DNA from: Bacillota bacterium
GTDB taxonomy: Bacteria; Bacillota; Dehalobacteriia; UBA4068
Assembly: GCA_030527285.1 (NCBI GenBank)
Contig: JAUNBC010000018.1
Span: forward strand, 1-35,579
Direction: 5' to 3'
Length of the DNA: 35,579 nt
In this document: positions 25,332-34,338 of the stretch, in pieces
Layout: each line of letters starts with the position of its first letter
How positions within the stretch are numbered: the stretch's first letter is position 1
Notes under the pieces: generated by a model
Seen by the model: only the letters and a program-made list of their open reading frames with translations
Database searches by the model: none
What the model was told of the DNA's origin: nothing
Translations under genes and position numbers: made by a program

Positions 25332-26730
25332 GGAGCGGCGTTGTCATTTTGCCTACGTGCCGATACGCACGCTGCGCACCGCTTGGGCGGCGTTGGCTGC
25401 GATAGTGTTGTCCTTCGTCAATAGCGGCGGCGAGCAGATACTGGAGCGCGGCGCTACGACGATCGGCGTGTTGCTCGGTTTGGCCGTTTTGCTGCTGGCG
25501 GTGATTGTATGCTATTTTCTGCGCTGGCGCAAGACTTTTATCAGCCTTGAGCCGGAGCAGCTGATCATCGACCGCCGCACCATCAACAAGCGCCGCACTA
25601 CGGTGCGCCTGTCGACGATAGCCAGCGTCAATTTGCGGCAGGGAGTGCTGGAGCGGCTGTTCGGCGTGTATCGGTTGCAGCTGGATATCAATTCCGCCGC
25701 TACCGCCGACAGCACCGATTTTGATTTGATATTCAGCCGCGGCGTCGCCCTTGAGCTGCGCGACGCGTTGATCGCCGCTAATGATCCGCTGACGGCGCAA
25801 GCGATAACGACCGATGCTGAACAGCAGCCGTTGATCAGCTTTGGCTTCGGGCAGGTGATACGCCATTGCCTGCTCAGCCTGTCGATCGGCAGCATCTTTT
25901 TTGCCGGCGTGGGCGCGCTGCTCTGGGAGTGGCAGCTGCGCGTATCCGCCGCCGGCGGCCAGGTCAGCTGGACGCCGGTGATCATCGCCATGGCTCCGGC
26001 GGTATGGCAATCGCTGAAACCCTTTTTTATCTATCATCATTTCCGTGTGCGCAAAAGCGGCGAGCATGTCGATATCTCATACGGCCTGATCAGCAGCCAA
26101 CGGTTTTCGCTGCCGCTGGATAAGACCAACGCTATCATCATTCGCCGGCCGGCGCTGGCGCGGCTGTTCGGCCTGTGCTGCGGTGAAATGATCAACGTCG
26201 GCATGGGTAGCGCCGAGGAGCGGCAGGCGCCGCTGTTTTGTCTGCTGGTCAGCGAGCGCCAGATGTATGAGCTGCTGCTGAAGATCGCCCCCGATTATGC
26301 GCATGCCGGGCTGCTGCCGCATTCGCCGCCGCGCGCCGTCTATCCGGCGCTGGCTTCGTGGACGCTGCTCGGACTGTTGGTGTCAGCGGCGGCGCTGATC
26401 TTCGCCCGCTGGTGGCTGGCCCTGCTATTGCCGGTGGCGCTGCTCAGCGGCTATTGCCAATACCGCTGTCAGGAGCTGGCGCTGTTCGACGACAAGATCA
26501 GCATCAGCTCCGGCGTATTCAGCAAGCGCAATATCACCGTCGAATACCGGCGCTTGCAGCAGCTATGGTACAAGACCGGACCTTTAGCGCGGCGCATCGG
26601 CGTGGCGCGGGGCGGCGTCAGCATACTCAGCTCCAGCGCCAGCAAGCATAATTCGATCGGCTATTTCGGGCTTGACGATTATGCCTTCATCGAGCGGGCG
26701 ATGCTTGATGCGGCAAACAAAAAACGGTAG
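25324..26730 (+). CDS. YdbT-like membrane protein with several PH domains
   Basis: Membrane protein of 468 residues built from alternating hydrophobic pairs and bPH_2 domains. Hydrophobic segments lie at about 18-34 and 41-61, then a PH domain (IDRRTINKRRTTV), a second pair at about 180-235, a second PH domain (DISYGLISSQRF), a third pair at about 340-380, and a third PH domain (SISSGVFSKRNITVEYRRLQ). This three-fold layout is that of YdbT. Its start overlaps the end of the YdbS-like gene by eight bases, so translation is coupled and a membrane complex is likely. The stop lies inside the downstream bidirectional terminator. Function is unknown. Confidence 0.84.
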   Translation: MNEERRCHFAYVPIRTLRTAWAALAAIVLSFVNSGGEQILERGATTIGVLLGLAVLLLAVIVCYFLRWRKTFISLEPEQLIIDRRTINKRRTTVRLSTIASVNLRQGVLERLFGVYRLQLDINSAATADSTDFDLIFSRGVALELRDALIAANDPLTAQAITTDAEQQPLISFGFGQVIRHCLLSLSIGSIFFAGVGALLWEWQLRVSAAGGQVSWTPVIIAMAPAVWQSLKPFFIYHHFRVRKSGEHVDISYGLISSQRFSLPLDKTNAIIIRRPALARLFGLCCGEMINVGMGSAEERQAPLFCLLVSERQMYELLLKIAPDYAHAGLLPHSPPRAVYPALASWTLLGLLVSAAALIFARWWLALLLPVALLSGYCQYRCQELALFDDKISISSGVFSKRNITVEYRRLQQLWYKTGPLARRIGVARGGVSILSSSASKHNSIGYFGLDDYAFIERAMLDAANKKR

Positions 26731-26766
26731 CCCTAAGTTGCACCGCCTAAAGGCTACCGTTTTTTT
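26719..26766. terminator. Bidirectional terminator between PH-domain genes and clpX
   Basis: AAAAAACGGTAGCC (26719-26732) pairs with GGCTACCGTTTTTT (26752-26765) around a 19-base loop. It has A-rich and T-rich arms, so it works for both converging operons. Confidence 0.9.
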
Positions 26767-26776
26767 ATGCTTGCGT

Positions 26777-28054
26777 TTATGCGCTTTCGTTTTGCTTGCT
26801 GCGCGGCTTTTTCGGCTTTTCTCGGCTCACCAGCAGCGGTTTTTCTTTTTTCTCCACCGCGCCCTTGGTGATCACGCATTTGCAGATATTACCGGCGGAG
26901 GGCGCCTCGAACATCACGTCGAGCAGCAGCGCCTCTAAGATGGCGCGCAGCCCGCGCGCGCCGGTCTTGCGCGACAGCGCCTCCTCGGCGATAGCCTCTA
27001 CCGCCTCGTCGGTGAATTCGAGCGCGATATCGTCCAGCCCCAGCAGCTTTTGATATTGCTTGATCAGCGCGTTTTTCGGCTCCTGCAAAATGCGCATCAG
27101 CGCCTGCTTATCCAGCGCGTCGAGGGTGACGATGATCGGCAGACGGCCGGCGAATTCCGGTATCAGGCCGAATTTGAGCAGATCCTCGGGCAGCGTATGC
27201 TTGAGTATATCGGAGTTTTCGGCGTCGTTTTTGGAGATGATCTTGGAGCCGAAGCCCATGGTGTTCTTGCCGAGGCGATTGCGGATGATGCTCTCGATAC
27301 CGCCGAACGCGCCGCCGCAGATAAAGAGGATATTGGTGGTGTCGATCTGGATGAATTCCTGATGCGGATGCTTGCGCCCGCCTTGCGGCGGTACCGAGGC
27401 GACGGTGCCCTCGAGTATTTTCAGCAGCGTCTGCTGTACGCCCTCGCCGGAAACGTCGCGGGTGATCGAGAGGTTCTCCGATTTGCGGGCGATCTTGTCG
27501 ATCTCGTCGATATAGATGATGCCGCGCTCGGCGCGGGCAATATCAAAATCGGCGGCCTGAATGATCTTGAGCAGGATATTCTCCACGTCCTCGCCCACGT
27601 AGCCGGCCTCGGTCAGCGAGGTGGCGTCGGCCACGGCGAAGGGCACGCGCAACACGCGCGCCAGCGTTTCCGCCAGCAGCGTTTTGCCGCAGCCGGTGGG
27701 ACCGAGCATCACGATATTGCTCTTTTGTAGCTCCACCTCATCCTCGTCATCGAGCGGCGTGGTGATGCGCTTATAGTGGTTATACACGGCCACCGACAGC
27801 GATTTCTTCGCCGCCTCCTGCCCGATCACATAGCTGTCCAGCACCGCCTTGATCTCGGTCGGCTTGGGTATTTCCTGCAGCTCGTCGTCGTCGAACAGCG
27901 AGATATCCTCGTCGATGATCTCATTGCACAGCTCGATGCATTCATTGCAGATATAAGCGCCGGGACCGGTGATCAGCTTGCGCACCTGATCCTGTGATTT
28001 GCCGCAGAATGAGCATTTAGGGGTCATGGGGTTGTCGTCTGGGGTTTTGACCAT
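26777..28054 (-). CDS. clpX: ATP-dependent Clp protease ATPase subunit ClpX
   Basis: AAA+ unfoldase of 425 residues that feeds substrates to ClpP. The N-terminal zinc finger has Cys14, Cys17, Cys36 and Cys39. Walker A is GPTGCGKT, the GYVGED pore loop follows, Walker B is IIYIDEID, and [10 protein letters not shown] is the RKH-region signature. The ClpP-docking loop reads MGFG instead of the usual IGFG or LGFG, a mild change. The RBS AGGAG overlaps the clpP stop. It is last in the order tig-clpP-clpX. Confidence 0.98.
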   Translation of the reverse strand: MVKTPDDNPMTPKCSFCGKSQDQVRKLITGPGAYICNECIELCNEIIDEDISLFDDDELQEIPKPTEIKAVLDSYVIGQEAAKKSLSVAVYNHYKRITTPLDDEDEVELQKSNIVMLGPTGCGKTLLAETLARVLRVPFAVADATSLTEAGYVGEDVENILLKIIQAADFDIARAERGIIYIDEIDKIARKSENLSITRDVSGEGVQQTLLKILEGTVASVPPQGGRKHPHQEFIQIDTTNILFICGGAFGGIESIIRNRLGKNTMGFGSKIISKNDAENSDILKHTLPEDLLKFGLIPEFAGRLPIIVTLDALDKQALMRILQEPKNALIKQYQKLLGLDDIALEFTDEAVEAIAEEALSRKTGARGLRAILEALLLDVMFEAPSAGNICKCVITKGAVEKKEKPLLVSREKPKKPRSKQNESA

Positions 28055-28062
28055 ATATTCTC

Positions 28063-28683
28063 CTATTTACGGTTCTTCTGATTGCTGACCACGTCGTCCA
28101 CCAGGCCGTATTCCTTGGCCTCCAGCGCCGACATGAAGTGGTCGCGCTCGGTGTCGCGGGCGATCTTTTCCAGCGGCTGGCCGGTGCGCTCGGCGAGGAT
28201 GGCGTTCATCTCGTCGCGGATGCGCAGAATACGGCGGGCATGGATCTCGATATCGGTGGCCTGCCCCTGCGTGCCGCCCAGGGGCTGATGGATCATGATC
28301 TCGCTGCGCGGCAGCGCCAGACGCTTGCCCCGGGTTCCGGCCGCCAGCAGGAACGCGCCCATCGAAGCGGCCATACCGACGCAGATCGTCGATACGTCGC
28401 AGCGTATATATTGCATCGTGTCATAGATCGCCATACCGGCGCTGATCGAGCCGCCGGGGCTGTTGATATACAGATGCACGTCTTTGTCCGGATCCTCGGC
28501 TTCAAGGAACAGCAGTTGCGCGATCACCAAATTGGCGACGTTGTTGTCGATCTCATTGCCGAGAAACAATACGCGGTCTTTGAGCAGGCGCGAGTAAATA
28601 TCATAGCTGCGTTCACCGCGATTGGTCTGCTCGATGACCATCGGTACGAGGATGCTATTGCGTGGCGATTGATCTTGCATCAT
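28063..28683 (-). CDS. clpP: ATP-dependent Clp protease proteolytic subunit ClpP
   Basis: Serine peptidase of 206 residues, the proteolytic chamber of ClpXP. The catalytic triad is Ser107 (GMAASMG), His132 (MIHQPLGG) and Asp181 (RDTERDHF). VPMVIEQT and [13 protein letters not shown] mark the normal N-terminus, whose axial loop contacts ClpX. Two Met codons begin the frame, and the first lies after GGGAG at normal spacing. It sits 44 bases after tig. A TATAAT in that gap (28705-28710) has no matching -35, so cotranscription with tig is more likely. Confidence 0.98.
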   Translation of the reverse strand: MMQDQSPRNSILVPMVIEQTNRGERSYDIYSRLLKDRVLFLGNEIDNNVANLVIAQLLFLEAEDPDKDVHLYINSPGGSISAGMAIYDTMQYIRCDVSTICVGMAASMGAFLLAAGTRGKRLALPRSEIMIHQPLGGTQGQATDIEIHARRILRIRDEMNAILAERTGQPLEKIARDTERDHFMSALEAKEYGLVDDVVSNQKNRK

Positions 28684-28727
28684 ATTGCACTCCCTTCAAT
28701 GGAAATTATACCCAGAGTCAGCGTTAT

Positions 28728-30128
28728 TTATTCTTGCTCTTTTTCGCCGTCCGGCTGTCCGGCGGCTTTAGCTTTGGCCTCGGCCTGCGCCTTTTCCTGC
28801 TCGGCGCGCAATTCGGCGATAGTGATGGTCTCGTCGGTTATCACCGCGCTGTCGGTCAGCAGATTGGTGGCCTTTTGCATCTGCAGGCTATAACGGATAT
28901 CGTCCAGCGCATTGTTCTTCTCCAGCATTTCGCGCATCTTATCTTCGGGCTGCCAATATTGGACGGCCATAACTTTGATTTGTTCCGCAACCTCTTCATC
29001 GCTGACCTGAATATCCTCAGCCTTGATGATCGCGTCGAGCATCAGATTGCGCTTGACCATAAAGGCGGCCTGCGGCTGATAGTTCTCGCGCAGCTTCTCC
29101 ATGGTCATGCCGGTGTATTCGAGGTATTGCTCCAAGGTCAGACCCTGCTGCTTCATCCGCTCGCCCATATCGGCGATCATGTCGTCAAGCTGCTGCTCGA
29201 TCATCACCGGCGGTATATCGACCTCGGCGTTCTCGGTGGCCTTGGCTACGGCCTCGCCCAGCGCATTGTCATTGGCCTGACCGAGATTGCGCTCGGCGAA
29301 GCGGGCGCGGATCTCGTCGCGGAACTGCTCCAGCGTTTCGGCTGTTTCGGAGGCCTCCTGAAGGAATTCATCGTCCAATTCCGGCAGCACCTTATGCTTG
29401 ATCTCCTTGACCCTGGTCTCGAACACCACCGGCGCGCCGGCCAGGCTCGGCTCATGATATTCGGCGGGGAAGGTGACTTCGATATTTTTCTCGTCGCCGA
29501 CCTTCGCGCCGAGCAATTGCTCCTCAAATCCGGGGATAAAGGTATGCGAGCCCAGCTCCAGCGGATAGCTCTCGCCCGTGCCGCCGTCAAAGGCTACGCC
29601 GTCCTTCAGCCCGCGAAAGTCGATGGTCACCACGTCGCCCGCGGCGGCTTGCTCGCCCTCGGCCGCGTCGATCAGCTTGCTCATACGCTGGCGCTGCATC
29701 TCGATCTCTTTGTCGATCTCGTCTTCCTCGACGGCGACGATCCGCCGCGTCAGTTTTAGCTCTTTATACTGGCCGAGCGTGATCTCCGGCTTGACCGTGA
29801 TATGCGCCTTGAAGATGAAGGGCTTATCCTTCTCCAGCTGTACCGTCTCGATCTGCGGACGCGCCACCGGCTCGAGGCCGGTCTCGCGCAGCCCCTGCGC
29901 ATAGGCTTCGCCGATCACGCCGTCCGCCGCTTCTTCGAGTATCGCCTCGATGCCCAATTGCGATTCCAAGATGACTCGCGGCGCTTTGCCGGGGCGGAAA
30001 CCGGGAATATTGACCTTGTTGGCTAAACGCTTGCAGGCAAATTTGACCTGGTTTTCCATTTCTTCGGCGGGTATTTCCACCTGCATGATCTTTTGGTATT
30101 TCTCACCGTCGCTAACCTGAAACCTCAT
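28728..30128 (-). CDS. tig: Trigger factor
   Basis: Ribosome-associated chaperone with prolyl isomerase activity, 466 residues. The N-terminal ribosome-docking signature GFRPGKAPR is at 43-51, an FKBP-type PPIase domain spans about 155-245 (VVTIDFRGLKDGVAFDGG, then FIPGFEEQLLGAKVGD), and a helical C-terminal chaperone domain runs to about 430. A charged Ala/Glu/Lys/Gln tail (AEQEKAQAEAKAKAA) ends it. RBS AGGAGG lies directly upstream. It leads tig-clpP-clpX. A small hairpin (30163-30177) lies in its leader, and no promoter could be placed with confidence in the 116-base gap. Confidence 0.97.
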   Translation of the reverse strand: MRFQVSDGEKYQKIMQVEIPAEEMENQVKFACKRLANKVNIPGFRPGKAPRVILESQLGIEAILEEAADGVIGEAYAQGLRETGLEPVARPQIETVQLEKDKPFIFKAHITVKPEITLGQYKELKLTRRIVAVEEDEIDKEIEMQRQRMSKLIDAAEGEQAAAGDVVTIDFRGLKDGVAFDGGTGESYPLELGSHTFIPGFEEQLLGAKVGDEKNIEVTFPAEYHEPSLAGAPVVFETRVKEIKHKVLPELDDEFLQEASETAETLEQFRDEIRARFAERNLGQANDNALGEAVAKATENAEVDIPPVMIEQQLDDMIADMGERMKQQGLTLEQYLEYTGMTMEKLRENYQPQAAFMVKRNLMLDAIIKAEDIQVSDEEVAEQIKVMAVQYWQPEDKMREMLEKNNALDDIRYSLQMQKATNLLTDSAVITDETITIAELRAEQEKAQAEAKAKAAGQPDGEKEQE

Positions 30129-30244
30129 GTTGTCCTCCTAAAACAATTATTTGTTCAGATGCGGCTGCTGCAGCCGGCCTGTATTTTCAGCCAAATAATA
30201 ATAATTCTACATAACATGCGCTTTTCCTGCTTGCGCCAATGCGC

Positions 30245-31024
30245 CTACCCGATCAAATGCACCAGAGGCATCATCGTGATGCCGACGAATACGGCGATCA
30301 GCGCTTCTTTCTTATGTCCGTATTGATACGAGGAGGGCAGCAGCTCCTCCAGCGCGATATAGAGCATGATGCCGGCGGTCATGGCAAAAATCACGCCCAT
30401 GACGAAATCATTGATAAAAACGCGGATCAGCAAGCAGGCGAGCAACGCCCCCACCGGCTCGGCCAGACCGGCGATGAAGGTGTAGCCAAAGGCCTTGCGG
30501 CGATTGCCGGTGGCGCAGTAGATGGGCAGCGCCACGGTCAGCCCTTCGGGGATATTATGCAGCGCTATCGCCGTGGTCACGGTCAGCCCGATGCCGGACG
30601 CTTCATAATTAGCCATGAAGGTCGCCATGCCCTCGGGGAAATTATGCAGCATGATCGCCAGCATCGAGACGAAGCCGACGCGGAACAGATCATGATGCGC
30701 GCCGCCGAGGCTGTTTTGTTCATCGGCATGAGGCACCAGCCGATCCAGCAGCGTCGCCAGCAGCACCCCGCCGACGAGGAAGCTTACCGCCAGCAGCATA
30801 CCGTTCTTTTCGCCGGCCGCGGCATGGAAATAGGCCTCCGAATGCGGCCACAGGTCGTGGAAGGAGACGCAGATCATCACGCCCGCCGCTAAACCGAGCG
30901 CGATCGAGATCAGCCGCTCATTCTTATCCTTGACAAAGAGGATGAAGGCCGCGCCCAGCAGCGTTGCCATACCGGCGATCGCGGCCATCAGCAGGGCGTT
31001 GAGAGTACCGTCTGTGAGTATCAT
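30245..31024 (-). CDS. ZIP-family divalent metal transporter
   Basis: Membrane metal importer of 259 residues, GufA/ZupT branch of the ZIP family, with about eight hydrophobic segments. The metal-binding helices are clear: LHNFPEG (His127, Asn128, Glu131) and LHNIPEG (His156, Asn157, Glu160), with a further AEP (Glu189) in the next helix and a His-containing cytoplasmic loop (PHADEQ, GGAHHD). It transports zinc and possibly iron or manganese. The ATG directly abuts the stop of the upstream erythrin/VIT gene, so translation is coupled. The pairing of an exporter-like VIT protein with a ZIP importer suggests a metal-homeostasis unit. Confidence 0.92.
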   Translation of the reverse strand: MILTDGTLNALLMAAIAGMATLLGAAFILFVKDKNERLISIALGLAAGVMICVSFHDLWPHSEAYFHAAAGEKNGMLLAVSFLVGGVLLATLLDRLVPHADEQNSLGGAHHDLFRVGFVSMLAIMLHNFPEGMATFMANYEASGIGLTVTTAIALHNIPEGLTVALPIYCATGNRRKAFGYTFIAGLAEPVGALLACLLIRVFINDFVMGVIFAMTAGIMLYIALEELLPSSYQYGHKKEALIAVFVGITMMPLVHLIG

Positions 31025-31912
31025 TTATCCGACGTCCAATCCTAAGAGATTTTTAGCCAGCAGGCCGATGATAAAGGCCAGCAGCGCCACGCTAAGGCTG
31101 ATGACCGCCATTTCGCCGAAACGGCGCAGAAACGGCTCGTCCTTGGCTACCGAGATATAGTAGTTGAAGAAGAGGATGATCAGGATCACGGTGGCGATCA
31201 TCGTGGCAAAGGCCGGCACATACATATCTACGGGGAACAGCAGGTACGGCAGCACCAGCAGCGCCACCGTCACCAGATAGGCGACGCCGGTATAGAAGGA
31301 CGACTTGAGCGCATTGGGGTTGCCGTCGGCGCGCTCGGCCAGATAATTGGAGGCCGCCATCGAGAAGGTCGCCGAGACGCCGGTGATGATGCCGGTCAGC
31401 GCTACCAGATGCGTATTGGCCAGCGCAAAGGTGATACCGGCGATAGCGCCGGTCAGTTCGACCAGCGCGTCGTTCAAGCCCAGCACCATCGCCCCTACAT
31501 ATTGCAGCCGCTCCTCGTTGAGCATACCGATCAGCTCCGCCTCATGGCGCTTTTCATCGGCCTGCACCGCCGCCGCTTCCGGCACTTCGTCGAGCAGGCG
31601 CTGATATTCGGCCACGGCTAATTGCTCGTCTTTTTGCAGCTTCTTCAGCACAAAGGTATAGCCGAGCAGCAGCGTGGTCAGCTTCATTTGCAGCAGCTTC
31701 AGCTTGGGCGCGCTCATCGTCACGCCGGTATATTGCCGCCATGTTTCAGCATGCTCATACTCGTCGGCGGACATTTGCAGCAGCAGCTCGCGGTTTTGCT
31801 CCTGCTTTTCGCGGCGCGCCATAAAGGCGTACAGCTCCGCGCCCAGCAGTTCATCGCGCTGGCAGCCGCGTAAGATGCCGTGCAGCTGCGCGCTTAATCG
31901 TTTATCGTCCAT
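31025..31912 (-). CDS. Erythrin-VIT fusion: ferritin-like domain joined to VIT1/CCC1 iron transporter
   Basis: Protein of 295 residues. An N-terminal rubrerythrin-like diiron domain (1-135) has Glu26 in GAELYAF, DEYEH (Glu51, His54) and DEKRH (Glu120, His123). It is followed by a VIT1/CCC1 membrane domain with about five helices (GLNDALVELTGAIAG from 145, then GVSATFSMAASNYLAERA). Members of this fused class, such as MbfA, protect against iron and peroxide by exporting iron. The frame opens at 31963, but RBS AAGGAG fits ATG 31912, and the family begins at the ferritin-like helix, so that start is used. It is cotranscribed between metH and the ZIP gene. Confidence 0.9.
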   Translation of the reverse strand: MDDKRLSAQLHGILRGCQRDELLGAELYAFMARREKQEQNRELLLQMSADEYEHAETWRQYTGVTMSAPKLKLLQMKLTTLLLGYTFVLKKLQKDEQLAVAEYQRLLDEVPEAAAVQADEKRHEAELIGMLNEERLQYVGAMVLGLNDALVELTGAIAGITFALANTHLVALTGIITGVSATFSMAASNYLAERADGNPNALKSSFYTGVAYLVTVALLVLPYLLFPVDMYVPAFATMIATVILIILFFNYYISVAKDEPFLRRFGEMAVISLSVALLAFIIGLLAKNLLGLDVG

Positions 31913-31934
31913 ATCTGCTCCTTTTATACGTTTG

Positions 31935-34307
31935 TTATCTGTTTTGGTACAGCTGCTCGACATAGCGCACTCCGGCCATCGCGTCCGCCGCGTAGAAGTC
32001 CGCGCCCATCCGGGCGGCGTATTCGGCGGTCAATACCGCGCCGCCGACCATGATCTTCAGCGCCGGTAACCGCGTATGCAGCAGCTTGACCGTATCTTCC
32101 ATCGCAGCGACCGTGGTGGTCATCAGCGCCGACAGGCCGACGACGTCGGCGCGCTCGGCCAGCGCCGCCGCGGCGATATGCTCAGGGCTGATATCCTTGC
32201 CCAGATCGACTACCTGATGACCGTAGTTTTCCAGCAGCACGCGCACGATGTTTTTGCCGATGTCGTGTATATCGCCCTGCACCGTCGCCAGCACTATCTT
32301 CAGCTTCTGCGGGCGACCCGCGCCGCTGGCGGCGAGCCGCGCGCGTATCAGCTCAAAGCTGCTTTGTACCGCCTCGGCTGCGGCCAGCAGCTGCGGCAGG
32401 AATACCGTGCCGTCCTCAAAGCCGCGTCCCACCTCGGCCAGCGCCGGTATCAGCTGTCCGTTGACCACGTCCATCGGCGGCGTAGCCGCCAGCAGCTCGG
32501 CGGTGACGGCGACAGCCTGCTCCGTCAATCCCAGCATCACGCTTTGATGCAGCGTCGGCGACGCGGTCTGCCGCAGGGCGGCGGTATTTGTCTGCTCGCC
32601 GGCGGCGGCGATATATGCGGCGCAACCGGTGTCGTTGCCGGCCAGCGTATTATAGGCGCGATAGGCCTCGCGCATCGCGGCGGAATTGGGGTTGACGATC
32701 GCCGCATCCAGCCCGCTGTGCAGCGCCATGGTAAGGAAGGTGGTATTAAGCAGCTCGCGGCGCGGCAGGCCGAAGGAGATATTGGACACGCCGAGCGCGG
32801 TTCGCACACCCAGCTCCTGCTTGAGCCGGCGTAGCGTTTCCAGCGTTACGGCTCCGGCCTGATTGTTGGCGCTGACCGTCATCGTTAGCGCGTCGATGAT
32901 GATATCCTTTTTGGCGACGCCGTATGAGGCGGCGGTGGCGATGATCCGTTCGGCGATGGCGATACGTCCCGCGGCGGTGTCGGGTATGCCGTGCTCGTCA
33001 AGGGTCAGGGCGATCACCACGCCGCCGTATTTTTGCAGCAGCGGGAAGATGGCGGCCATGCTCTCGGCCTTACCGTTGACGGAATTGACCAGCGCTTTGC
33101 CGTTATATTGGCGCAGCGCCGCTGCCAGCGTGGCCGTATCGGCGCTGTCTATTTGCAGCGGCAGACGGCATACGCCCTGAATACGCCGCAGCAGTTCGCA
33201 CATTATCTGCGGTTCGTCCAGCTCCGGCAGACCGCAGTTGATATCGAGTATGGCGGCTCCGGCGGCAGTCTGCTCGGCGGCTAATTGCAGTATATAGGCA
33301 TAGTCGCCGTCGCGTAACGCCTGCTTGAGGCGGGGCTTGCCGGTAGGGTTGATGCGCTCGCCGATGATCAGCGGCTGCTCGCCGATGACTACCGCCTGCG
33401 CATATGACGAGACCACGGTCTGCGTCTTGGGCGCGGGCGGCTGTGGTTTAAGCGCGGCGCAGCGTTTGCGCATGGCGGCGATATGGCGCGGCTCGGTGCC
33501 GCAGCAGCCGCCGATGGCGGCGGCTCCGGCCAGCGCCAGCTGATAGGCGGCCTCGGCATAGTCGTCGGGCTGCATATCATAGACGCTGCGGCCGCCCTCG
33601 ATGCGCGGCAAGCCGGCATTGGGGTTGACCACCAGCGGCAGCGAGCTGAGCGCGGAAAGCCGCTGTAACAGCGGCAGCATTTGTACCGGCCCCAAGCCGC
33701 AGTTGAGCCCAATGGCGTCGACGCGCAGACCCTCGCACAGCGCGACCAGCGCCGCGATATCGCCGCCGGTCAGCAGCCGCCCATGCTTGTCGAAGCTCAT
33801 CGAGGCGATCACCGGCAGCGAGCTGTGTTCTTTTATCGCCAGCACCGCCGCTTTCAGCTCATAGCTGTCGGTCATCGTCTCGACGATGGCCAGATCAGCG
33901 CCGCTGCCGGCGCGCACGATCTCGGCGTAAATATCGCAGGCTTCGTCGAAGCTGAGTTCGCCCAGCGGTTGCAGCAGCTTGCCGGTAGGGCCGAGCGACA
34001 GCGCCACGCGCGCCGGGCGGCCGCTGTCACGGATCGCGCTGCGCGCGGCGGCAATGGCCGCCTCCACCGTCTGCCGGACTCCATAGGGCGCGCCGGCTAA
34101 CTTCAGCCGGTTCGCGCCGAAGGTGTTGGTGGTCAGTATATCAGCGCCGGCCTCCAGATATTGGCGGTGAATGCCGCTGATGACATGCGGGCGTTCGATA
34201 TTCCACAGCTCCGGTATATGGCCGGGCGGCAAACCGGCAGCCTGTATCATCGTGCCCAGGCCGCCGTCGAAAATGGTCAGGCGTTCAGGGTCAAATAGTG
34301 TAGTCAT
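31935..34307 (-). CDS. metH: Cobalamin-dependent methionine synthase, short form
   Basis: Transfers methyl from methyltetrahydrofolate to homocysteine through cobalamin. Of 790 residues: a homocysteine/betaine-type barrel at 1-285 with zinc ligands Cys203 (GLNCG) and Cys268-Cys269 (GGCCGTEPRH); a pterin-binding barrel at about 305-560 (IIGERINPTGK, then DINCG, QIDSAD, VNSVNGK); a cobalamin cap at about 580-660; and a B12 domain at about 665-788 with the base-off ligand motif D679-x-H681-x-x-G684. The C-terminal AdoMet reactivation domain of full-length MetH (about 1200 residues) is absent, as in many anaerobes, so reactivation must rely on another protein. It lies 31 bases after metF. RBS AAGGA. 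Confidence 0.96.
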   Translation of the reverse strand: MTTLFDPERLTIFDGGLGTMIQAAGLPPGHIPELWNIERPHVISGIHRQYLEAGADILTTNTFGANRLKLAGAPYGVRQTVEAAIAAARSAIRDSGRPARVALSLGPTGKLLQPLGELSFDEACDIYAEIVRAGSGADLAIVETMTDSYELKAAVLAIKEHSSLPVIASMSFDKHGRLLTGGDIAALVALCEGLRVDAIGLNCGLGPVQMLPLLQRLSALSSLPLVVNPNAGLPRIEGGRSVYDMQPDDYAEAAYQLALAGAAAIGGCCGTEPRHIAAMRKRCAALKPQPPAPKTQTVVSSYAQAVVIGEQPLIIGERINPTGKPRLKQALRDGDYAYILQLAAEQTAAGAAILDINCGLPELDEPQIMCELLRRIQGVCRLPLQIDSADTATLAAALRQYNGKALVNSVNGKAESMAAIFPLLQKYGGVVIALTLDEHGIPDTAAGRIAIAERIIATAASYGVAKKDIIIDALTMTVSANNQAGAVTLETLRRLKQELGVRTALGVSNISFGLPRRELLNTTFLTMALHSGLDAAIVNPNSAAMREAYRAYNTLAGNDTGCAAYIAAAGEQTNTAALRQTASPTLHQSVMLGLTEQAVAVTAELLAATPPMDVVNGQLIPALAEVGRGFEDGTVFLPQLLAAAEAVQSSFELIRARLAASGAGRPQKLKIVLATVQGDIHDIGKNIVRVLLENYGHQVVDLGKDISPEHIAAAALAERADVVGLSALMTTTVAAMEDTVKLLHTRLPALKIMVGGAVLTAEYAARMGADFYAADAMAGVRYVEQLYQNR

Positions 34308-34338
34308 AGTGGTTCCTTATCAGAAATGGAGTAGTTGT

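Noticed and set aside
28684..28727. Internal promoter between tig and clpP
   Set aside because: A TATAAT is present, but no -35 or extended -10 lies at the right distance. Cotranscription is simpler.
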